Below are positions 5,641 through 11,015 of a stretch of DNA of 11,015 nt, in pieces. The translations under genes were made by a program, and so were the position numbers. Under the pieces are notes generated by a model. The model ran no database searches, was not told the origin of the DNA, and worked only from the letters and a program-made list of their open reading frames with translations. The first letter of the stretch is position 1. Every line of letters begins with the position of its first letter. Source of the DNA: Chloroflexota bacterium (lineage in GTDB: Bacteria; Chloroflexota; Dehalococcoidia; SZUA-161); contig VGNW01000062.1 in NCBI GenBank assembly GCA_016865955.1, positions 1 to 11,015 on the forward strand. Direction: 5' to 3'.

Positions 5641-7083
5641 TTAAGTTCGCGGCGGCATCGCTTTCCAGAAGTAGCCGTGAATGCCTCGCATGTAATCGAC
5701 GTACTTCTTCCGGAACGTCATCTCTACGGGCAAATCCACTTTGAGCGCTTCGGGTTCGCAGTCTGTAAGGTTAAAGGCGAACCTGCCGCCGCCGTCGAAT
5801 TGTACTACGCCGTACATCTCCGGAGGGCTGGCGCTGAACGCCAGGCTGTCGCTGGTATAGCTGAAGAGCTTGCCCTTCTTATCGGAGAAGCGGTAATATT
5901 CCATCTCATCGATAGCCCCGCAATGCGGATTTACACAGACACGCTGATACGGGTACTGCGGGGTGCCGCAGCGCTTGCATTTCGCTCCGTTGAGACCCAG
6001 GATAGACTTGCGCTCCCGCCACGCCATGGACACGCGGGTCCCGCCGACCTCGCCGCGGAAGCCTACTTCCATAGGTATAATGTCGCGGAAAGACGAGAAT
6101 TTCTCGTAGTTGGTCAGGTCTTTCCGGGAAGCCAGATGCTTTTTGATTCCCTTTCTGTTTCTTGCCTTCTCTATGTTTTCTGTCACATGAAAGAACAGGG
6201 CGTCGCTGCCGCTGCCATAGCTGGCAACGAGAATCTTGTCGCCAGGCTTGGCATCCTCCAAAGCGGCGACGAGCATCATCAGGGCGTGGGCGGTGCCGGT
6301 ATCGCCCACTGTAGTGAGCATCTCCTTCTGGAGCTGCTTCTCATCGAGCTTGAGCGTCCTGGCTATAGCGGCGTGCTCCCTGAGGTAAATGCAGGGGAAC
6401 ACGACCTTGGAGAAGTCCTGCAGGTTCAGCTTGTATTTCTTGAGCAGACCTGCAATAGCCTGCGGGATGAACCTGGTGTAGGCTTCATCGCGTACCCATC
6501 GGTCCTCCCAGATGCGGTTGAACTTCTCACCGTCCGCCCGCCACTGGTCCATGAAATCGTAAGTAAGGGAGTAAGAGCCTTCGAGAGTAGCTATGACATC
6601 GGTATTCCCGATGAGCAGGGCTGCGCTGCCCTCGCCGAAGGTCATCTCCAGCAGGCTGCCTGCCTTGCCCAGACGGCAATCGGAGGCACAAACCAGGACA
6701 TGTTTGTCTGCGCCCGCCTTTACGGCGTCGCAGGCAGCGAGAAAAGCGCCGGTGCCTGCCTTCAGAGAGTCGCTGAAGTCCGAGGTCCTGATGTCGGGTC
6801 GCAGGTCGAGGGCTGTGGCGATTATGCCTGCGTTCTGCCTCTCCCTGTAGGGAGGGGTCGTTGTAGCGAAGTAGAGGCAATCCACCTTTTCCCGTTCGAG
6901 CTTGTCGAGACAGTCTATGGCTGCGGCAACCGCCATAGTGAGGCTGTCTTCATCGTAGTTGGCAACCGCCTTCTCCCCGGGCATGGAGACTGCTGCGGTC
7001 GACCAGCCTGTGGCGTTGAAAATGACTTTGCGGTTTATCCGTTGCAGAGGGATATAAGCGCCGTACGAAGTAATCCCTACCAT
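5641..7083 (-). CDS. HMG-CoA synthase-like protein fused to a DUF35 Zn-ribbon/OB-fold domain, copy B; catalytic triad missing
   Basis: A 480-residue paralogue of fusion A with the same architecture: HMGCS-like thiolase fold (1 to about 305; GITSYGAYIPLQRI, DEDSLTMAVAAAID, ASYGSGSDA), linker, Zn-ribbon (Cys369, 372, 383 and 388, the second pair spaced by four residues rather than two) and OB-fold with FNLTDCEPEALKVDLPVEM. The HMGCS triad is again absent: Thr75 for Glu, Leu107 for Cys (DFSDSLKAGT), Pro230 for His. The usually conserved Asn of GNT is Asp261 (GDTG). Because Thr and Leu recur in both copies, the loss predates the duplication. The ATG is fixed by AAAGGAGGG just upstream. It is the first gene of module B, behind promoter 7106-7134 and operator 7141-7158. 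Best reading: a non-HMGCS partner of thiolase B; catalysis by other residues cannot be excluded. Confidence 0.8.
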   Translation of the reverse strand: MVGITSYGAYIPLQRINRKVIFNATGWSTAAVSMPGEKAVANYDEDSLTMAVAAAIDCLDKLEREKVDCLYFATTTPPYRERQNAGIIATALDLRPDIRTSDFSDSLKAGTGAFLAACDAVKAGADKHVLVCASDCRLGKAGSLLEMTFGEGSAALLIGNTDVIATLEGSYSLTYDFMDQWRADGEKFNRIWEDRWVRDEAYTRFIPQAIAGLLKKYKLNLQDFSKVVFPCIYLREHAAIARTLKLDEKQLQKEMLTTVGDTGTAHALMMLVAALEDAKPGDKILVASYGSGSDALFFHVTENIEKARNRKGIKKHLASRKDLTNYEKFSSFRDIIPMEVGFRGEVGGTRVSMAWRERKSILGLNGAKCKRCGTPQYPYQRVCVNPHCGAIDEMEYYRFSDKKGKLFSYTSDSLAFSASPPEMYGVVQFDGGGRFAFNLTDCEPEALKVDLPVEMTFRKKYVDYMRGIHGYFWKAMPPRT

Positions 7084-7105
7084 TTACCCTCCTTTCGTCA
7101 CAGAA

Positions 7106-7134
7106 ATTATAGCATTTCGAACGCTGGGGGGCAA
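7106..7134 (-). promoter_or_regulatory. Promoter of module B (extended -10)
   Basis: TGCTATAAT (7106-7114, minus strand) is identical to the extended -10 of module A. TTGCCC (7129-7134) lies 17 bases upstream as a 4/6 -35. The start codon at 7083 is 22 bases past the -10, so the leader is about 15 bases and just accommodates the ribosome site. Confidence 0.65.
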
Positions 7135-7140
7135 TTGTAC

Positions 7141-7158
7141 TTGTGAATTCAGTCACAA
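7141..7158. promoter_or_regulatory. Rex- or CRP-like operator at module B
   Basis: TTGTGAATTCAGTCACAA: perfect 6-bp arms TTGTGA/TCACAA around a 6-base centre. Read on the minus strand it matches the module A site at 15 of 18 bases, including GAAT in the centre. It lies 6 bases upstream of the -35 box, centred near -50 from the predicted start. That is less typical of a repressor than the module A site and not at a standard CRP activation distance. Confidence 0.5.
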
Positions 7159-7172
7159 ATGAATGAGGAGTG

Positions 7173-7200
7173 GTAGGGGCATCGCATGCTGCACCACTAC
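7173..7200. repeat. 28-nt intergenic palindrome, degenerate copy 2
   Basis: Begins GTAGGGGC and ends CACCACTAC over exactly 28 bases, around a central GCATGC. The arms pair imperfectly, so this is a decayed copy. It supplies the stop codon (7197-7199) of the alpha/beta hydrolase, suggesting that insertion or drift of the element set the gene's present 3' end. Confidence 0.45.
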
Positions 7201-7979
7201 GGTTTGGAGACGAACTCTGCGATAGCGGAGAAGTACTGCTGCATGCCTGTGAACAGGATGTCATTGTGGCCGGCGTTGGGGATGGGCAGCAGCCTCTTTT
7301 CCTTAGAGCCTATGTTCTGATAGAGGATTTCGCCTTGCTCGAAGGGAATTATCTCGTCCCACTCGCCGTGTATTATCAGCGCGGGGATAATGATAGAGCG
7401 AATCCTGTCCATAGTCAGCTTTTCGAACTCTTCGAGGAAGGGGAAGCCCATGAAACCGCCCAGATAGGTCAGCAGCCTCACCGCGCTGGCAAAGCCGCTT
7501 TCGACAATCAGCCCCTTAAGCTCCTTGGAATAATTCGCAGCAAGTTCGGTGGCGGAGAGGCTGCCCAGAGACCTGCCCATGACGAAGAGCGAGCCGTTGT
7601 AGCAGTTGCTCTTTAGAGTGTCTTGAAAATACTTGAAGATGACATGTGAATCGCCGACCATGCCGGCGAAGGACGGCGCGCCCGTGCTTCTGCCGTAGCC
7701 TCTATAGTCAGCCACGAATAGATTGACGCCGATGCGGTTATACAGCGTGGCGATTTCATCGTGGTCGTAGACCACCTCGCCGTTGCCGTGGAAATACAGA
7801 AGCGAGGGGGCGTTCTTGCTGGCGGGATAGAAGCGGGCGCCAATGGAGACATCCTTCTCTACGGGTATCTGGTGGTCTGTTGCGCCGGGTGGGGGCGATG
7901 TCCAGTCCTTACGGGGATAAAAGACGAATCTTAGGATATGCGGCTGGTCAAGCAGGGAATAGTCCATTTTGCGAGACAT
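7197..7979 (-). CDS. Alpha/beta-fold serine hydrolase (ABHD13/17-like)
   Basis: A 260-residue protein with a full alpha/beta hydrolase core: oxyanion-strand motif FHGNGE (63-68), DYRGYGRS (91-98), nucleophile elbow GRSLGS with Ser137, acid Asp208 in HGEWDEIIP, and His238 in NAGHND. There is no signal peptide or membrane segment, so it is probably cytosolic. The group contains esterases, thioesterases and lipid depalmitoylases; a thioesterase role beside acyl-CoA genes is tempting but unproven. The ATG at 7977-7979 has no Shine-Dalgarno sequence, and a promoter ends only 9 bases upstream, which suggests leaderless translation; a second ATG four codons later is possible. It lies 113 bases upstream of module B in the same orientation, but module B has its own promoter. 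Confidence 0.8.
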   Translation of the reverse strand: MSRKMDYSLLDQPHILRFVFYPRKDWTSPPPGATDHQIPVEKDVSIGARFYPASKNAPSLLYFHGNGEVVYDHDEIATLYNRIGVNLFVADYRGYGRSTGAPSFAGMVGDSHVIFKYFQDTLKSNCYNGSLFVMGRSLGSLSATELAANYSKELKGLIVESGFASAVRLLTYLGGFMGFPFLEEFEKLTMDRIRSIIIPALIIHGEWDEIIPFEQGEILYQNIGSKEKRLLPIPNAGHNDILFTGMQQYFSAIAEFVSKP

Positions 7980-7988
7980 GGCAGGGCT

Positions 7989-8016
7989 ATTTTAACATCA
8001 GGTTTGGGTACGTCAA
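7989..8016 (-). promoter_or_regulatory. Promoter of the hydrolase gene, leaderless layout
   Basis: TTGACG (8011-8016) and TAAAAT (7989-7994) on the minus strand are 16 bases apart. Only 9 bases separate the -10 from the ATG, so a transcript beginning about 7 bases past the -10 would have almost no leader, in keeping with the missing ribosome site. Confidence 0.45.
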
Positions 8017-8021
8017 CCTGT

Positions 8022-8049
8022 GTAGGGGCACAGCACGCTGTGCCCCTAC
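8022..8049. repeat. 28-nt intergenic palindrome, copy 3
   Basis: GTAGGGGCACAGC (8022-8034) and GCTGTGCCCCTAC (8037-8049) are perfect 13-bp arms around AC. It sits 5 bases upstream of the hydrolase -35 box. Confidence 0.85.
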
Positions 8050-8067
8050 CTTTATTAGGATGTCGTT

Positions 8068-8110
8068 GTGAGTCCATCCTTCCTTCAGGAAGGAGGCGAA
8101 GCAATCTCAC
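8068..8110. repeat. Hairpin element of the GTGAG...GCAATCTCAC type
   Basis: The outer arms GTGAG (8068-8072) and CTCAC (8106-8110) enclose an inner hairpin, TCCTTCCT (8077-8084) with AGGAAGGA (8087-8094). The flanking GAAGCAATCTCAC is typical of the dispersed TTGCGAG/CAATCTC repeats I know from many bacterial genomes. It is noncoding. Confidence 0.55.
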
Positions 8111-8160
8111 CGTTAGTCATCGGCAATCAGCGGTTAGCTTTCAGGCATCCACCCCACCAG

Positions 8161-8204
8161 ATTGCCACGTCGTCCTTCCCGCTTGGGAAGGACGACGTGG
8201 CAAT
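8161..8204. repeat. Hairpin element with 20-bp perfect arms
   Basis: ATTGCCACGTCGTCCTTCCC (8161-8180) and its exact reverse complement (8185-8204) are joined by GCTT. The ATTGCCACGTCG/CGACGTGGCAAT ends place it in the same broad repeat class as the element at 8068-8110. No U-tract follows, and it lies between divergent genes, so a terminator role is unlikely. Confidence 0.7.
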
Positions 8205-8217
8205 GATATGTGGCGTT

Positions 8218-8245
8218 GTAGGGGCGTTCAATTGAACGCCCCTAC
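8218..8245. repeat. 28-nt intergenic palindrome, copy 4
   Basis: A perfect 28-base palindrome without loop: GTAGGGGCGTTCAA (8218-8231) and TTGAACGCCCCTAC (8232-8245). It ends 3 bases before the -35 box of the crotonase promoter. Confidence 0.85.
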
Positions 8246-8248
8246 AGA

Positions 8249-8278
8249 TTGACTCAGATAGCCGGCCACGATTATAAT
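8249..8278 (+). promoter_or_regulatory. Promoter of the crotonase-family gene
   Basis: TTGACT (8249-8254) and TATAAT (8273-8278) are separated by 18 bases, the best plus-strand promoter in the window. Transcription would start near 8285, leaving a leader of about 30 bases. Confidence 0.65.
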
Positions 8279-8316
8279 AAAGCCCGACCAACGTTGATAA
8301 TAGGAGGAAAATGTAG

Positions 8317-9093
8317 ATGTCATCCGGCGAACAGAAAGAAATACTCATTGAGAAAAAGGAAAACGGGAGAATCTGGCTCGTCACCCTGAACCGCCCCGAC
8401 AAGAGGAATGCACTTACACTCGATATGATGTATGAGCTTGAGGATACCTGGAAGGCGTATCAGGACGACGAGGAAGCCCGCGTGGCAGTAGTAACCGGAG
8501 CCGGCGACAAGGCGTTCTGCTCAGGCGCCGATTTGCTGACACCGCCCAAGGTGGTGAGGCCCGGACCATTCAAGATTCCCGCCTTCGGACCTGAGGATGT
8601 ATGGAAGCCGACCATTGCAGCTATCAACGGTCACTGCATCGCCGGCGGCGCTCTGATTGCCCACGACTGCGATATCCGCATCGCCGCCGAGAACGCCGAG
8701 TTCGGCATAGCCGAAGCGATGAGGAACATGCCGGCGAGCTGGGTGCGCGACCTGACCCTGCACATGCACATCGGGCACTGCATGGAGCTGGTGCTCTGGG
8801 GCGACCAGAGGGTATCGGCTCAGCGAGCCTACGAGATGGGCTTCTATAACAGGGTGGTGCCTGCTGAGAAGCTTATGGACGAAGCGATGAGCTGGGCGGA
8901 CCGCATGCTGTATCTCGCTCCGCGCGCCGTGTGGAACTTCAAGGAGATCATCAGGCGCGGCCATTATATGGAGCCCAAGCTGGGCAGGATATTCGGGCAG
9001 GCGCTGGAGCAGAACCTGAGAGGTATGGAGGACTCGCAGGAAGGCGCAGCAGCGTTGAGGGAGAAGAGGAAGCCCAACTTCAAGAACAGGTAG
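8317..9093 (+). CDS. Enoyl-CoA hydratase/isomerase (crotonase) family protein
   Basis: The 258-residue length is standard for the family. Visible motifs are NRPDKRNAL (25-33), the first oxyanion/CoA segment AFCSGADL (66-73), and the second, INGHCIAGGALIAHDCDIRI (103-122). A standard C-terminus EKRKPNFK follows. Set against rat enoyl-CoA hydratase, Glu164 is kept as Glu133 (GIAEAM), but Glu144 is replaced by Leu113. Two Glu residues are used for classical hydration, while enoyl-CoA isomerases and other crotonases manage with one, so an isomerase or hydrolase-like reaction is as likely as hydration. AGGAGG (8302-8307) precedes the chosen ATG (8317) by 9 bases; an ATG at 8311 is followed at once by TAG and cannot be the start. 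It has its own promoter and overlaps fpg tail to tail by 14 bases. Confidence 0.85.
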   Translation: MSSGEQKEILIEKKENGRIWLVTLNRPDKRNALTLDMMYELEDTWKAYQDDEEARVAVVTGAGDKAFCSGADLLTPPKVVRPGPFKIPAFGPEDVWKPTIAAINGHCIAGGALIAHDCDIRIAAENAEFGIAEAMRNMPASWVRDLTLHMHIGHCMELVLWGDQRVSAQRAYEMGFYNRVVPAEKLMDEAMSWADRMLYLAPRAVWNFKEIIRRGHYMEPKLGRIFGQALEQNLRGMEDSQEGAAALREKRKPNFKNR

Positions 9094-9913
9094 TTTGCTG
9101 ACAGCGGGGGCAGAAATAGGTGCCCCGGTTGCGCACCGGGATTCGTTCAATAGGGGTGGCGCAGACCTTGCAGGTCTCGCCACCCCTGTGTGCTACATAA
9201 AAGGCGTTCTGCTGGCTGCCTGTCTCGCCGCCGGGGCGGCGGTAGTCACTAATGCTGGCACCGCCTCTGCCGATGGCATTCCTGAGCACCTCGCGTATAG
9301 CATGGTGAAGCCTTTTTATCTCGTCCTCGTTGAGGCTGCCGGCTGCCCTTAAAGGATGGATGCGGGCAAGGAACAGCGCTTCGTCGGCGTACATATTGCC
9401 GATGCCGGCGATAACCTCCTGGTCGCAGAGTACGGCTTTGATAGGCGCTTTATGGCGGTTCAGTCTTTCAGACAGAACCTTTGGTGTGAAAGTTGGCCCC
9501 AACGGCTCGGGGCCGAGCTTGCCCTCCAACTCGGCTTCGCCGGGCACCAGGGACACTGTTCCCAGCTTGCGGCGGTCTGTGAAAAGCAGCTCAGTTCCGT
9601 TATCCAGACTGAAAATAGCTGTTATGTAAGAAAGGGGTTCGGAATGGTGCTTGCCTTTGCGTTGGAGCAGCAGCGAGCCGGTCATTCTGAGGTGGAGTAT
9701 CAACGACTCGCCGCTGGCAAGCCGGAAGATGAGGTATTTGCCTCTGCGGGCTATCTCCGTTATCACCTGGCCGGGGAGCCGTCGTTGAAATTCGCTGACG
9801 GAGGGCTGGAGCACCATTCTGTGCCATGATATGGACACGCCGGTGAAGCAGCTTCCTACGAGCTCGGGGCGCAGGTCGTTTACAATGGTTTCGACTTCGG
9901 GTAACTCAGGCAT
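9080..9913 (-). CDS. mutM: Formamidopyrimidine-DNA glycosylase (Fpg/MutM)
   Basis: A complete 277-residue Fpg. The N-terminus MPELPEVET carries the catalytic Pro2 and Glu3; Lys59 in RRGKYLIF is the conserved lysine. GIGNMYADEALF (170-181) is the helix-two-turn-helix region with its Asn173, and the C-terminal zinc finger has Cys248, 251, 268 and 271 with the Arg-rich turn between. It removes oxidised purines (8-oxoguanine, FapyG) and nicks the abasic site by beta/delta elimination in base-excision repair. It lies downstream of polA in the same orientation across a 174-base repeat-bearing gap. The ribosome site is weak (GGGGGTTGAG). Its last 14 bases overlap the 3' end of the convergent crotonase gene, encoding TTCS beyond the zinc finger. 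Confidence 0.95.
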   Translation of the reverse strand: MPELPEVETIVNDLRPELVGSCFTGVSISWHRMVLQPSVSEFQRRLPGQVITEIARRGKYLIFRLASGESLILHLRMTGSLLLQRKGKHHSEPLSYITAIFSLDNGTELLFTDRRKLGTVSLVPGEAELEGKLGPEPLGPTFTPKVLSERLNRHKAPIKAVLCDQEVIAGIGNMYADEALFLARIHPLRAAGSLNEDEIKRLHHAIREVLRNAIGRGGASISDYRRPGGETGSQQNAFYVAHRGGETCKVCATPIERIPVRNRGTYFCPRCQQTTCS

Positions 9914-9945
9914 TTATCGTTTTCTCAACCCCCCTACAGGGATAC

Positions 9946-9997
9946 CCCATTCGACAAGCTCACTTCGTGGTTCACCCTGAAGTTCACCATGAATGGG
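9946..9997. repeat. Degenerate intergenic repeat (TTCGACAAGCTC / TTCACC...GAA type)
   Basis: CCCATTC (9946-9952) and GAATGGG (9991-9997) bracket ATTCGACAAGCTCAC and two similar segments, TTCACCCTGAAG and TTCACCATGAAT. These words are typical of the dispersed CCATTCGACAAGCTCAGGG repeat seen in many bacterial genomes; here the copy appears rearranged. No gene is visible in 9914-10087. Confidence 0.4.
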
Positions 9998-10045
9998 TGA
10001 CTCCGTGGAACCAGGGCAGGCCCCAGACCCCCAGCATCCCGACAA

Positions 10046-10073
10046 GTAGGGGCGCAAGGCCTTGCGCCCCTAC
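10046..10073. repeat. 28-nt intergenic palindrome, copy 5
   Basis: A perfect loopless palindrome: GTAGGGGCGCAAGG (10046-10059) with CCTTGCGCCCCTAC (10060-10073), 14 bases past the polA stop codon. It could fold at the end of the polA message, but no U-tract follows. Confidence 0.85.
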
Positions 10074-10087
10074 ATTGGGCAATAAAA

Positions 10088-11015
10088 TTATTCCATGTCG
10101 CCCCAGCTTTTACCTGTCTTAATGTCCACTTTGACAGGGACGCTGAGCTTGACAGCGTCGGGCATTATTTTAAGCACGAGGTCGGTTAGCTTTTGAGTTT
10201 CTTCCCGAGGCAGCTCGAAGAGAAGCTCATCGTGCACTTGCAGTATCATCTTTGCCTCGAGTCTTTCCCTGTCCATCTCGCGCTGAAGCTCAATCATCGC
10301 TACCTTGATAATATCGGCGGAGGTGCCCTGCACCGGCATATTTATCGCCATGCGCTCCGCAGCCATCCTCACCTGGGCATTGGTGGAGGTGACCTCGGGG
10401 ATGTAGCGCCGCCTGCCCAGCAGAGTTTGCACATACCCGTTATCCGCTGCCTCTTTTTTGGTGCGGGCGAGGTATTCTTTAACCCCGCTGTATTTCTCAA
10501 AGTAGGCTTTGATAAACTGCGCCGCCTCCTGTCGGGATAGCTCGGTAGCCTGCTCCAGACCGTACTCGCTCATACCGTAGATGACGCCGAAGTTGATGGT
10601 CTTGGCAAGCCGTCTCATATCCTTATTCACGCCCGAGAGCGGCACGCCGAACACCTCGGATGCGGTGGCGGCATGGATGTCCTCGCCCTTGGCGAAGGCT
10701 TCGAGCAACCTGGGGTCCCGGGACAGGTGAGCCAGGGCGCGCAAATCGATCTGAGAGTAGTCGGCGCCCATGAGTATTGACGATTCTTTCCCGGCAATGA
10801 ACGCTTTCCTCACCTGCCTGCCTTCCTCGGTGCGCACGGGTATGTTCTGCAGGTTGGGGTCGCTCGAAGAGAGCCTGCCCGTGGTGGTGCCCGTCTGGTT
10901 AAAAGTGGTATGCACACGTCCCGTGTCGGGATTTATCAAGCCGGGGAGTGCGTCGATATAGGTGGATTTGAGCTTGGAAAACTGGCGGTACTCCAGCAGA
11001 AGCTCAATAATAGGA
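10088..11015 (-). CDS. polA: DNA polymerase I, C-terminal polymerase domain (5' end outside window)
   Basis: The last 308 codons of polA; the reading frame stays open to the window edge (first visible residues PIIELLLEYRQFSKLKSTY), so the 5' and 3' exonuclease regions lie beyond it. Family A motifs are all present: TGRLSSSDPNLQNIPVRT, motif A GADYSQIDLRALAHLS, motif B (O-helix) RRLAKTINFGVIYG with the Arg, Lys, Phe and Tyr at their usual places, and motif C LQVHDELLFE. The catalytic aspartates (motif A Asp, motif C Asp) are intact, so it should be active in Okazaki processing and repair synthesis. In motif A the steric-gate Glu (E. coli Glu710, SQIELR) is Asp, encoded by GAT at 10745-10747. 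It is followed by a 28-nt palindrome and fpg, both on the same strand, making a DNA-repair pair. Confidence 0.95.
   Translation of the reverse strand, partial: PIIELLLEYRQFSKLKSTYIDALPGLINPDTGRVHTTFNQTGTTTGRLSSSDPNLQNIPVRTEEGRQVRKAFIAGKESSILMGADYSQIDLRALAHLSRDPRLLEAFAKGEDIHAATASEVFGVPLSGVNKDMRRLAKTINFGVIYGMSEYGLEQATELSRQEAAQFIKAYFEKYSGVKEYLARTKKEAADNGYVQTLLGRRRYIPEVTSTNAQVRMAAERMAINMPVQGTSADIIKVAMIELQREMDRERLEAKMILQVHDELLFELPREETQKLTDLVLKIMPDAVKLSVPVKVDIKTGKSWGDME

Noticed and set aside
5677..7146. 489-codon plus-strand open frame antisense to fusion B
   Set aside because: Same reason: a shadow of a strongly supported gene with clear domains and ribosome site.
4356..10073. 28-nt elements as CRISPR repeats
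   Set aside because: The copies are kilobases apart, have no regular spacers, and differ in the centre; no cas gene is visible.

Overview
The window reads as a bacterial chromosome segment of moderate GC. It most resembles an uncultured anaerobic Chloroflexota (Dehalococcoidia-like) or a similar acyl-CoA-metabolising anaerobe. That placement rests on gene content (paired SCP2-type thiolases with HMG-CoA-synthase-like/OB-fold fusions, a glycyl radical enzyme, a polA-fpg neighbourhood) and on the many short palindromes between genes. It is an inference, not a phylogenetic result.

Layout. (1) 1-181, minus: the first 60 codons of a probable glycyl radical enzyme (pyruvate formate-lyase-like), with a strong ribosome site, a possible 28-codon leader ORF overlapping its start, and a 420-base AT-rich upstream region holding an inverted repeat, an 11-bp tandem repeat, a candidate promoter and helically phased T-tracts. 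(2) 603-1304, minus: a sensorless regulator built from two tandem LuxR-type HTH units. (3) 1589-7083, minus: the core of the window, two tandem copies of a two-gene module. In transcription order these are HMGCS-like/OB-fold fusion B, thiolase B, fusion A, thiolase A, then a hairpin. Each module has its own extended -10 promoter (identical TGCTATAAT) and an 18-bp Rex- or CRP-like operator; the two operators match at 15 of 18 positions. (4) 7197-7979, minus: an alpha/beta serine hydrolase. (5) 7980-8316: a divergent intergenic region packed with four hairpin elements and two promoters. (6) 8317-9093, plus: a crotonase-family protein. (7) 9080-9913, minus: fpg (mutM), overlapping the crotonase gene tail to tail. 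(8) 10088-11015, minus: the polymerase domain of DNA polymerase I, cut by the window edge.

How the genes may work together. In Archaea, acetoacetyl-CoA thiolase and HMG-CoA synthase form one complex bridged by a separate DUF35 OB-fold protein. Here the OB-fold is fused to the synthase-like chain and the thiolase gene follows directly. Both synthase-like chains lack the Glu, Cys and His of the HMGCS active site (Thr/Leu/Tyr and Thr/Leu/Pro), while both thiolases keep their catalytic residues. The most interesting reading is a thiolase that works with a catalytically silent synthase-fold partner carrying an acyl-CoA-binding OB domain, duplicated and possibly redox-regulated. The hydrolase and crotonase next door could supply related acyl-CoA steps, but the sequence does not prove this.

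A family of exactly 28-nt palindromes (GTAGGGGC ends, variable but self-complementary centres) occurs five times between genes and is the main repeat signature of the window.
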